A stretch of 64,000 bases of DNA, taken from Streptomyces sp. TBY4 (GTDB taxonomy: Bacteria; Actinomycetota; Actinomycetes; Streptomycetales; Streptomycetaceae). Positions 51,888 to 59,239 of this stretch are shown piece after piece. A program made the translations under genes and the position numbers. The stretch spans positions 124,001-188,000 of the forward strand of contig NZ_JANAVF010000004.1 in the NCBI RefSeq assembly GCF_024213195.1, written 5' to 3'. The notes under the pieces were generated by a model. That model had not been told where the DNA came from. It searched no databases and worked only from the letters and a program-made list of their open reading frames with translations. Each line of letters begins with the position of its first letter. Position 1 is the first letter of the stretch.

Positions 51888-52767
51888 TCATCTGGCTTGC
51901 TTGGCCTCGCCGTCCCCCTTAGGGGCCTGCGTCCCGACCCTCGCGGGCGGGCTTCCTGCTTCACCGCGGACCGCCTGCCGGGAGGGTCCCCCGGCAGGTC
52001 TTCTGTCCACTCGACAGGCGGATACCGCCGACCCGGCGGCGAAGAGATGGACGGCGGCGTTGCCGTCCCGGTCATGAACGGCGCCGCAACCCTCACAGGT
52101 CCACGTGCGCACCTTCAGCGGCATGGCGGCGGCCACGTCACCACAGGCCGAGCACAGCTTCGAACTGGGGAACCATCGATCCACCACGATCTGCTCGCGC
52201 CCGTACCAGGCCGACTTGTACTCCAGCATCCTCCGCAGCTCGCGCCAGGCCGCGTCCGAGATGGCCCGGGCGAGCTTGTTGTTCGCGGGTGCGGGCCTTG
52301 GCTTGATTCCTGCTGCCCTTCTCCTTCCGGGACAGTGCCTGCTGTGCGCGGGCCAGTCGCTCCCGGTCGCGGCGCTCGTGCCTCGGGTTGGAGACCTTCT
52401 CCCCGGTGGAGAGGGTGACCAGGGTCGTCAGGCCGGCATCGATCCCGACCGCGGCGGTGGTGGCGGGCATGGGGGAAGGGACGTCCTCGCAGAGCAGGGA
52501 GACGAACCAGCGGCCGGCCGCGTCCCGGGACACGGTGACCGTGCTGGGCTCCACGCCTTCGGGGAGGCGGCGCGACCAGACGATGGGGAGGGCCGAGGTC
52601 CGGGCGTAGTTCACGCGTTCCCCGTGTACCCAGGCGTCATTGCGGGCGGTCAGCGCGAGGTTGTAGACCTTCCGCACGCACCCGAATGTCTTCGACAGCT
52701 CTGTCGCCTGCGCGTCATCAGGGTAAAAACGAAACCTGAACGCCCTCTTTACCGGAGAATCCCCCAC
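51888..52767 (-). pseudogene. decayed TnpB-type transposon nuclease
   Basis: Three blocks of a TnpB protein survive on the minus strand. The N-terminal block (FRFRFYPDDAQATELSKTFG, CVRKVYNLALTARNDAWVHG) jumps directly to the OB-like/RuvC-I block (LPIVWSRRLPEGVEPSTVTV, VGIDAGLTTLVTLSTGEKVS), with roughly 80 residues missing. After RNQAKARTRE the frame shifts, and about 40 residues including the RuvC-II Glu segment are lost, before NKLARAISDAAWRELRRMLE leads into WFPSSKLCSACG (zinc finger) and [12 protein letters not shown] (RuvC-III). It cannot encode an active nuclease. It lies between pccB and birA, normally adjacent in Streptomyces. No tnpA is present. Confidence 0.85.
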
Positions 52768-52855
52768 GGCCCGGACGCTAGGGTCGATCACGATCCGTGT
52801 GCAATCCCGGGTCAGAGGGTCACACAAGGCGACGTAGCGACATAAGGATCCGATC

Positions 52856-53719
52856 ATGTCATCAGATGCTTCAGCAGGTGCTTCCGCGGGCCGTTGGTCG
52901 AGTCTGGACCGGCCGCCCTTGAACGTCGCCGCGCTGCAGCGGGCCCTCGTGACCGGGGAGGGGCTGTGGACCTCGCTGGAGGTGGTGGGCTCCACCGGGT
53001 CCACCAACAGCGATCTCGCCGCCCGGGCCGCGACCCTGCCCGAGGGGGCCGTGCTCGTCGCCGAGGAGCAGACCGCCGGGCGGGGCAGGCTCGACCGGAG
53101 CTGGGTCGCGCCCGCGCGGTCCGGGCTGTTCTTCTCCGTACTCCTGAAGCCGGGGCCCGACGTGCCGCAGGAGCGGTGGGGGTGGCTGACGCTGCTGGCC
53201 GGGGTGGCCACCGCCACCGGGCTCTCGCGGGCCGCCGGGGTGGACACCGGTCTCAAGTGGCCCAACGACCTGCTCGTCACCGTGGACGGGGAGGAGCGCA
53301 AGACCGGCGGGATCCTCGCCGAGCGCGTGGGCGACGGGGTCGTCCTCGGCATCGGGCTCAACGTGACGCTGACCGACGCCGAGCTGCCGGTGGACACCGC
53401 CGGGTCGCTGGTGCTGGCCAAGGCCACCGTCACCGACCGGGACCCGCTGCTCAAGGCCGTCCTGCGCTCCCTGGAGCAGTGGTACGGGGACTGGCGCGCG
53501 GCCGGCGGTGATCCGGCGGCCAGCGGCCTGCAGGAGACGTACGCGGCGGGCTGCGCGACCCTCGGCAAGCACGTGCGCGCCGAGCTGCCGGGCGGGCGCA
53601 CCCTCACCGGGACGGCCGAAGCGGTGGACACCGACGGACGGCTCGTCGTACGGACGGCCGAGGACCGGCACGAGGCCGTGGGGGCAGGGGACGTCGTCCA
53701 TCTGCGCTCCGTGCGGTAG
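52856..53719 (+). CDS. birA: biotin-protein ligase
   Basis: 287 residues: a BPL/LPL catalytic domain followed by a small C-terminal SH3-like domain, without the N-terminal helix-turn-helix of repressor-type BirA. STGSTNSDLAARAATLPEGA begins the active site, EEQTAGRGRLDRSWVAP is the biotinyl-AMP loop, LKWPNDLLV and KTGGILAE hold substrate contacts and IGLNVTL follows. It attaches biotin to the carrier domain of AccA2 and other carboxylases, matching its neighbourhood. ATG 52856 has AAGGAT upstream. Its promoter region abuts the decayed TnpB gene. Confidence 0.93.
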   Translation: MSSDASAGASAGRWSSLDRPPLNVAALQRALVTGEGLWTSLEVVGSTGSTNSDLAARAATLPEGAVLVAEEQTAGRGRLDRSWVAPARSGLFFSVLLKPGPDVPQERWGWLTLLAGVATATGLSRAAGVDTGLKWPNDLLVTVDGEERKTGGILAERVGDGVVLGIGLNVTLTDAELPVDTAGSLVLAKATVTDRDPLLKAVLRSLEQWYGDWRAAGGDPAASGLQETYAAGCATLGKHVRAELPGGRTLTGTAEAVDTDGRLVVRTAEDRHEAVGAGDVVHLRSVR

Positions 53720-53855
53720 CCCGCGGGGGGAGCGCTCCGGGTGGTGGAGCGGGGGAGTGAGCTACGGCACACCTGCCGTATGGTTTAGGCGATCCCGGTG
53801 CTCCCGGCGATCACCCGGTTCGGCAGTGCGCACGGCAATGGACAGGAGGCGGCCC

Positions 53856-55040
53856 TTGACCGTCGACGACCCTCGGTCCAGCGCGCCCGCCCCCGGAACG
53901 CCCGCCCCCGGAACGACGACGGGCGGCTCGGGAGTCCACGCCACCCCGATCGGGCGCGAGCAGCACACTCCCCACCACGAGGTCGACCACACGGCCCAGC
54001 CGACGGCCGACCCGCTCGCGATCCGCCTGGAGCAGCTGATCCTGGGCGCAGAGCGCCGGTACACCCCCTTCCAGGCGGCCCGCAGCGCCGGTGTCTCGAT
54101 GGAGCTCGCCTCCCGCTTCTGGCGGGCCATGGGCTTCGCGGACATCGGCCAGGCCAGGGCCCTGACGGAGGCCGACGTACTGGCGCTGCGCCGGCTCGCC
54201 GGCCTCGTCGAGGCCGGGCTGCTGAGCGAGCCGATGGCGGTCCAGGTGGCCCGGTCGACCGGGCAGACCACGGCGCGGCTCGCGGAATGGCAGATCGACT
54301 CCTTCCTGGAGGGGCTGACGGAGCCGCCGGAGCCGGGGATGACCCGTACGGAGGTCACGTACCCGCTGGTCGAGCTGCTGCTGCCGGAGCTGGAGGAGTT
54401 CCTCGTCTACGTGTGGCGGCGCCAGCTCGCGGCCGCCACCGGGCGGGTCGTGCAGGTGGCGGACGACGAGGAGATGGTCGACCGGCGCCTCGCGGTGGGC
54501 TTCGCCGACCTGGTGGGCTTCACGCGCCTGACGCGGCGGCTGGAGGAGGAGGAGCTCGGCGAGCTGGTCGAGTCCTTCGAGACCACCTCGGCGGACCTGG
54601 TGGCGGCGCACGGCGGCCGGCTCATCAAGACCCTGGGCGACGAGGTGCTGTACTGCGCCGACGACGCGGCGACGGCGGCGGAGATCGCGCTGCGGCTGAT
54701 CGAGACGATGGAAGCCGATCCGCAGATGCCGGAGCTGCGCGTGGGCATCGCCTTCGGGACGGTGACGACCCGGATGGGCGACGTCTTCGGCACCACGGTG
54801 AACCTGGCCTCGCGCCTCACGTCCATAGCGCCGAAGGACGCGGTCCTGGTGGACGGCGCGATGGCCGAGGAACTGGGCCGCACGGGCGCGGCGCCGGTCT
54901 CGGAGAAGGAAGCCGAGAACGAGGAGGGCGGCGGCACCTACCGCTTCGCGCTCCAGCCGATGTTCCAGCGCCCGGTCCGCGGCCTCGGCGTCGTGGAGCC
55001 CTGGTCGCTGACGCGGCGGAGCCCTAAGATCCCCGGTTGA
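53856..55040 (+). CDS. cya: class III adenylate cyclase
   Basis: 394 residues, cytosolic, without membrane helices. The N-terminal 55 residues are Pro/Thr-rich. A helical region with AARSAGVSMELASRFWRAMG and EADVLALRRLAGLVEAGLL resembles the actinobacterial regulatory part. The catalytic domain has the metal Asp in FADLVGFTRLTRR, LIKTLGDEVLYCA (substrate Lys and second Asp) and VFGTTVNLASRLTS (transition-state Asn/Arg). It makes cAMP, needed for germination and normal development in S. coelicolor. TTG 53856 has AGGAGG 6 nt upstream, which decides it over ATG 53838. The last few residues (RRSPKIPG) overlap the end of the convergent tnpB. Confidence 0.92.
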   Translation: MTVDDPRSSAPAPGTPAPGTTTGGSGVHATPIGREQHTPHHEVDHTAQPTADPLAIRLEQLILGAERRYTPFQAARSAGVSMELASRFWRAMGFADIGQARALTEADVLALRRLAGLVEAGLLSEPMAVQVARSTGQTTARLAEWQIDSFLEGLTEPPEPGMTRTEVTYPLVELLLPELEEFLVYVWRRQLAAATGRVVQVADDEEMVDRRLAVGFADLVGFTRLTRRLEEEELGELVESFETTSADLVAAHGGRLIKTLGDEVLYCADDAATAAEIALRLIETMEADPQMPELRVGIAFGTVTTRMGDVFGTTVNLASRLTSIAPKDAVLVDGAMAEELGRTGAAPVSEKEAENEEGGGTYRFALQPMFQRPVRGLGVVEPWSLTRRSPKIPG

Positions 55041-56280
55041 CGTGCCCCCGGGCCGGTGGGCCCGGGGATCCTGCCGCGGCCGGTCGGTCGCCTGGGAGGC
55101 TTCCTGCTTCATCGCGCGGTGCCGGGACGGCTGTCCTGGTCTTCTCCGCGCTCTGCGAGGCGTTCAGCCTGTCCGCCCGTCCGGCGGCCAGGGTGTTCTT
55201 TGCTGCGTTCTCGTCGCGGTCGTGGACGGTGCCGCACCCCTGACAGGTCCATAGGCGGACGTGGAGGGGTTTGGGCCCGTCCTTGACGCCACAGGCGGAG
55301 CAGACCTGGGAGGTCGGCTCGAACCGGCCGATCTTCCCGAAGTAGCGGCCGTGCCGGACCGCCTTGTACTCCAGCATCCCGACGAACTGGGCCCATCCCG
55401 CGTCGTGGATGGATTTAGCCAGCTTCGTGCGGCCCAGGGCGGACACCGCGAGGTCTTCCACGTACACCGCTTGGTTGTCGCGGATGATCTGCGTGGATGC
55501 CTTGTGGTGCCAGTCCTTGCGCTGGTCGGCCACCCGGGCGTGCTGCCGGGCGAGCTTGATGCGGGCCTTGGCCCGGTTCCTCGACCCCTTGACCTTGCGG
55601 GAAACCTCCCGCTGGAGCCGCTTGAGCTTCTTCTCCGCTCGGCGTAGGAACCGTGGCGAGGAGATCTTCGTGCCGTCCGAGAGGACGGCGAAGGTCGTGA
55701 GACCGAGGTCAAGGCCGACTTCGGTCTCCCCCTTGGGCAGGATTTCCTGCCCGGTTTCCACTACGAAGCTCGCGAAATAGCGGCCGCAGGCATCCATGAC
55801 CACGGAGAGGGATGTCGCAGGTGCGGGCAGGGCCCGGGACCATCGGATCCTGACGTTGCCGATCTTTGCCAGGTAGAGGGTGCCGTTCCCGCGCACCACG
55901 AACGCATTCGCGGTGAGGCGTATCGACTGTCGAGCGTCCTTGCGCGACTTGAAGCGAGGAGGGTCGATCCTTGGGCCCTTGCGCTTCCCCTTGACCGAGT
56001 CGAAGAAGTTCTTGAAGGCCGCGTCGAGGTCCCGTAGGGATTGCTGGAGAACGACAGCCGACACATCGGCGAGCCAACTGCGCGCCTCGGTGCGCTTGGC
56101 CTCCGTGATGCGCCTGCGCGACAGCTCGGCCGACGTCACGTACGGCAGCCCTGCCGCACGTGCCTGACGGCGATCGCGCAGGCAGTCGTTCCACACCACG
56201 CGCGCGCACCCGAACGCCTGGGCCAGTGCCTGGCGCTGGGCGGAGTCCGGGTACAGGCGGTAGTTGTAGCGCAGCTGCAC
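55024..56280 (-). CDS. tnpB: intact TnpB RNA-guided nuclease (IS200/IS605-type)
   Basis: 418 residues, full length. The N-terminal helical part reads LRYNYRLYPDSAQRQALAQA and FGCARVVWNDCLRDRRQARA, the OB-like part RFKSRKDARQSIRLTANAFV. The RuvC triad is intact: Asp191 in EVGLDLGLTTFAVL, Glu275 in YVEDLAVSALGRTKL and the late Asp (354/356) in TVHDRDENAAKNTL. The zinc finger has Cys327/Cys330 and Cys346/Cys349. Relatives are omega-RNA-guided DNA nucleases that help IS elements persist. No TnpA is nearby, so the gene is solitary. The last 65 residues are low-conservation coding sequence that probably doubles as omega-RNA. GTG 56280. Different subfamily from the decayed copy at 51.9 kb. Confidence 0.9.
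   Translation of the reverse strand: MQLRYNYRLYPDSAQRQALAQAFGCARVVWNDCLRDRRQARAAGLPYVTSAELSRRRITEAKRTEARSWLADVSAVVLQQSLRDLDAAFKNFFDSVKGKRKGPRIDPPRFKSRKDARQSIRLTANAFVVRGNGTLYLAKIGNVRIRWSRALPAPATSLSVVMDACGRYFASFVVETGQEILPKGETEVGLDLGLTTFAVLSDGTKISSPRFLRRAEKKLKRLQREVSRKVKGSRNRAKARIKLARQHARVADQRKDWHHKASTQIIRDNQAVYVEDLAVSALGRTKLAKSIHDAGWAQFVGMLEYKAVRHGRYFGKIGRFEPTSQVCSACGVKDGPKPLHVRLWTCQGCGTVHDRDENAAKNTLAAGRADRLNASQSAEKTRTAVPAPRDEAGSLPGDRPAAAGSPGPPARGHVNRGS
55036..55190 (-). ncRNA. candidate omega-RNA scaffold at the tnpB 3' end
   Basis: Inference. TnpB guide RNAs overlap the 3' end of the gene and stop at the transposon right end. Here the 3' coding part (from about 55190) contains the stretch GAAGCAGGAAGCC, also present in the decayed copy, then the 9-bp hairpin, then TCAAC at 55040-55036 (minus strand), a motif I recall at right ends of IS605-type elements. 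The guide would begin at 55035 and read into the 3' end of cya. The upstream boundary is arbitrary. Confidence 0.35.
55046..55067. terminator. GC-rich hairpin after cya / within tnpB 3' end
   Basis: CCCCGGGCC pairs perfectly with GGCCCGGGG over a GGTG loop, 5 nt after the cya stop. On the other strand it lies in the last codons of tnpB, where the omega-RNA scaffold of TnpB elements usually has a terminal hairpin. Confidence 0.65.
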
Positions 56281-56402
56281 AACGGTGACTGTAGGGATCG
56301 AATCGTGAGTTTTAGTGCGACGTTCGCAAAGGTCCCTTTCTGTCGAGAATTGGTTTGCCAGGGGTCTCCTTTTGAACTGCGTCGCGCGCTAGAGTCCGTT
56401 GA

Positions 56403-56414
56403 TAACGGTCGTTA
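56403..56414. promoter_or_regulatory. TAACG-GT-CGTTA dyad before enoyl-CoA hydratase gene
   Basis: A 5-bp perfect inverted repeat with a 2-nt spacer, 18 nt before the ATG and just before the Shine-Dalgarno GGAGG. It is placed like a TetR/GntR-type operator. No regulator gene is adjacent. Confidence 0.35.
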
Positions 56415-56432
56415 ACTTGGAGGGTCGTAGAG

Positions 56433-57233
56433 ATGTCGGAGCAGCGCTTCGGAGAGTTCGCCGTGGTACGTCGTGAAGGCGACGGGCGCGTCGCCGAGCT
56501 GGTGCTGGATCGGCCCAAGGCGATGAACGCCGTGTCCACGGAGATGGCGCGGGGGATCGTCGCCGCGTGTGCGGAGCTGGGGGCGGATCCGGCGGTACGG
56601 GTGGTCGTGCTCTCCTCGGCCGCCGAGAGGGCGTTCTGCGTGGGGGCGGACCTCAAGGAGCGGAACTCGTTCTCGGACGCCGAACTGCTGCGGCAGCGGC
56701 CGACCACGCGGGGTGCGTACGGGGGAGTGCTGGAGCTTCCGATGCCGGTGATCGCGGCGGTGCACGGGTTCGCACTGGGCGGCGGCTTCGAGCTGGCGCT
56801 CGCGTGCGATGTCATCGTGGCCGACGAGACGGCCGTCGTCGGGCTGCCCGAGGTGTCGGTCGGGGTGATCCCGGGCGGCGGCGGTACGCAGCTGCTGCCG
56901 CGGCGCGTGGGGGCGGCGCGGGCCGCGGAGCTGATCTTCACCGCGCGGCGGGTGGAGGCGGCGGAGGCGCTGGACCTCGGGCTGGTGGACTCGGTGGTGC
57001 CGGCGGGGACGGACCGCGAGGCCGCGCTCGCGATGGCGGCGGCGATGGCGGCGAACTCCCCGGTCGGGCTGCGGGCGGCCAAGCGGGCGCTGCGGCTCGG
57101 GCACGGCATGGACCTGGCGGCCGGGCTGGAGATCGAGGACGCGGCGTGGCGGACGGTGGCCTTCTCCGGGGACCGGGCCGAGGGTGTGGCGGCGTTCAAC
57201 GAGAAGCGGAAGCCGGAGTGGCCGGGGGTGTGA
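56433..57233 (+). CDS. enoyl-CoA hydratase/isomerase (crotonase family)
   Basis: 266 residues of the crotonase fold. VAELVLDRPKAMNAVSTEMA opens it, ERAFCVGADLKERNSFSDAE is the first CoA oxyanion region, ALGGGFELALACDVIVADET the second, and the catalytic segment reads VGLPEVSVGVIPGGGGTQLL with the Glu expected for hydratases. The C-terminal helical part FSGDRAEGVAAFNEKRKPEW is typical of FadB/EchA-type proteins. Monocistronic; the substrate may be a fatty-acyl or branched-chain enoyl-CoA. ATG 56433 has GGAGGG upstream. Confidence 0.9.
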   Translation: MSEQRFGEFAVVRREGDGRVAELVLDRPKAMNAVSTEMARGIVAACAELGADPAVRVVVLSSAAERAFCVGADLKERNSFSDAELLRQRPTTRGAYGGVLELPMPVIAAVHGFALGGGFELALACDVIVADETAVVGLPEVSVGVIPGGGGTQLLPRRVGAARAAELIFTARRVEAAEALDLGLVDSVVPAGTDREAALAMAAAMAANSPVGLRAAKRALRLGHGMDLAAGLEIEDAAWRTVAFSGDRAEGVAAFNEKRKPEWPGV

Positions 57234-57344
57234 GCGTGCCCCGGTTGCGCCCCGTAGGCCCCTTCGTGACACGTTGTGATCTTGGTGCGACTGAATGTCG
57301 CGCCAATTGTCACTAAATCGGACAAAACTCCCTAACCTGGGGTG

Positions 57345-58463
57345 ATGGGTGTTGACGGGCGGCTTCGAGCCGTTGTGGGCCTCGCGCAGGCCATGGCTGC
57401 CGCGTGCACGCCGCGGGACAGCGTGCGGGCCGCCGCGCGCGGGGCGAGGCTGGCGATGGACGGCTCGTTCGCCGCGATCTCCGCGTGGGAGCGGGAACGG
57501 GGGCGCCTGCGGGTGCTCGTGAACGAGGGGGAGCGCCGGGACGGGGAGGAGGAGTTCCCCGAGGACGAGTCGTACCCCGTGCACGATTTCCCCGAGATCA
57601 CCGAGTTCCTGCACGAGCGCTGGGTCGGCGGTGGCGGCCCGCACGCCTGGGTGGACAGCGCGGTCGGCGACCGGCCGGGACGCCGGGGCGAGGCGCTGCG
57701 GCGGCGCGGGCGCGGTACGTGCGTGGTGGCCCCGATCGTGCTGAGCGGGCGGGCCTGGGGCGAGCTGTACGTGGCCCGGGACGAGGGTATGGCGGACTTC
57801 GACGAGGACGACGCGGAGTTCGGGGAGGTCCTCGCGGCGGTGATCGCGGCCGGGCTGGCGCAGAGCGACCGGCTGGAGGAGGCCCGGCGGCTCGCCTTCA
57901 CCGACCCGCTGACCGGGCTGGCCAACCGGCGGGCCGTGGACATGCGGCTGGACGAGGCGCTGGAGGAGCACCGGCGCGGCGGGGCCGGCGTGGTGGTGAG
58001 TCTGGTCGTCTGCGACCTGAACGGCCTGAAGAAGGTCAACGACACCCTGGGCCACGCGATGGGCGACCGGCTGCTGGAACGGTTCGGCTCCGTGCTCAGC
58101 CTGTGCGGGGCGATGCTGCCGGGTGCGCTGGTGGCGCGGCTGGGCGGGGACGAGTTCTGCCTGGTCAGCGTGGGGCCTTCGGCGGACGAGGTGGTACGGG
58201 TCACCGAGGAGGTGTGCCTGCGGGCCGCCGAGCTGGAGCTGGGGGAAGGGGTCGCCTGCGGGGTCGCCTCCACGGGGGACCCGATCGGGCCGGTGAAATC
58301 CTCCCGGCGGCTGTTCCGGCTCGCGGACGCGGCGCAGTACAAGGCGAAGGCGGCGCGGTCGGCGAAGCCGGTGGTCGCGGGGCGGGACACGGCGGTGGTC
58401 CGGCTCGCCGACGCGGAGCCCGGGGGGCCGGGGGAGCGGCGGCGCTTCCGGGGACGGGCCTAA
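57345..58463 (+). CDS. GAF-GGDEF diguanylate cyclase
   Basis: 372 residues, cytosolic. The N-terminal half (SVRAAARGARLAMDGSFAAI to GRAWGELYVARDEG) is a GAF-like sensor. The GGDEF domain starts at LAFTDPLTGLANRRAVDMRL, has CDLNGLKKVNDTLGHAMGDR (metal Asp and substrate Asn) and an intact RLGGDEFCLV signature. No EAL domain follows, so it should make c-di-GMP, which represses development through BldD in Streptomyces. No RxxD inhibitory site is evident at the usual place. ATG 57345 or GTG 57342. A promoter directly upstream may give a leaderless message. Confidence 0.88.
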   Translation: MGVDGRLRAVVGLAQAMAAACTPRDSVRAAARGARLAMDGSFAAISAWERERGRLRVLVNEGERRDGEEEFPEDESYPVHDFPEITEFLHERWVGGGGPHAWVDSAVGDRPGRRGEALRRRGRGTCVVAPIVLSGRAWGELYVARDEGMADFDEDDAEFGEVLAAVIAAGLAQSDRLEEARRLAFTDPLTGLANRRAVDMRLDEALEEHRRGGAGVVVSLVVCDLNGLKKVNDTLGHAMGDRLLERFGSVLSLCGAMLPGALVARLGGDEFCLVSVGPSADEVVRVTEEVCLRAAELELGEGVACGVASTGDPIGPVKSSRRLFRLADAAQYKAKAARSAKPVVAGRDTAVVRLADAEPGGPGERRRFRGRA

Positions 58464-59239
58464 CGGTGCGGGGCCGGGCCCCCGGCGTGCCAGCCGAGCC
58501 CCCGGCACCCCGGCCGGGCGCCGGCACCCCGCTCCGGGCCCGGTGGCCCGCCCCGGGTTCCCGGCGCTCCGTGCCCGGGTGCCGGTGGTCCGATGGGGCG
58601 TCGGTGCCCCGTACGGGCGGTGCTTCCCCGCTCTGGCGGCGGGGTGGGTCGGCCCTGCGGGGCGGAGTCCCCTACCCGCCCTTCCACCGTTCCCCGGGCT
58701 CTGCCCGGATCCCGGTCCTCAGGCGCCGGACGGGCTGGAGGGGGTGCCGGGCTGCGCCCGGACCCCCTGGGGCTCCGCCCCAGGCCCCGCGCCTCAAACG
58801 CCGGCGGGGCTGGATTCGGCGCTGCCCGGATCCCGGTCCTCGGGCGCCGGACGGGCTGGAGGGGGACCCGGGCTGCGCCCGGACCACCTGGGGCTCCGCC
58901 CCGGACCACCTGGGGCTCCGCCCCAGACCCCGGTCCGCGAGCGCCGGACGGCTGAAAAGCCCCGGACCCCCGGGAATGGCGCCGCACCCGGCAAGGGTCC
59001 GGGCGGAGCCCGGGGAACGGGCGAAGGGCGGGTAGGGGACCTTGCCCCGCAGGGCCCAATCTGCCGCACTCGCCCACCAGCCCCGCACCAGACGGGCAGT
59101 GGCGTCGGCCCCGACCGGCCACCGCCGGACGGAGTTCGGCGCAGCGGCGCGAAGCCCGGGAGGCCCGCCAGGGCCGAGTGGTGCGAGCGGCGCATTGAGA
59201 GGGGTGACATGGAGGGATTCAGTCCGTAGGGTGCTGAAT
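58464..59239. repeat. repeat-rich non-coding gap before hutH
   Basis: About 775 bp without a credible gene. It holds an 81-bp direct repeat (58701-58781 and 58822-58902, about four differences), a tandem 22-bp repeat (58881-58902 and 58903-58924) and one copy of the 16-mer CGCCGGCGGGGCTGGA (58799). Many short hairpins of the GGGGCTCCGCCCC type occur. It seems built from serial duplication of the intergenic repeat seen at 42.9 and 46.2 kb. The hutH promoter must lie in its last 100 bp or so. Confidence 0.75.

Noticed and set aside
56296..56310. GGGATCGAATC resembling a tRNA T-arm upstream of tnpB
   Set aside because: No matching acceptor, D or anticodon arms are present around it.
58881..58924. 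Tandem 22-bp repeat considered as a CRISPR remnant
   Set aside because: The units are directly adjacent with no spacers, are part of the GC-rich repeat family, and no cas gene is present.
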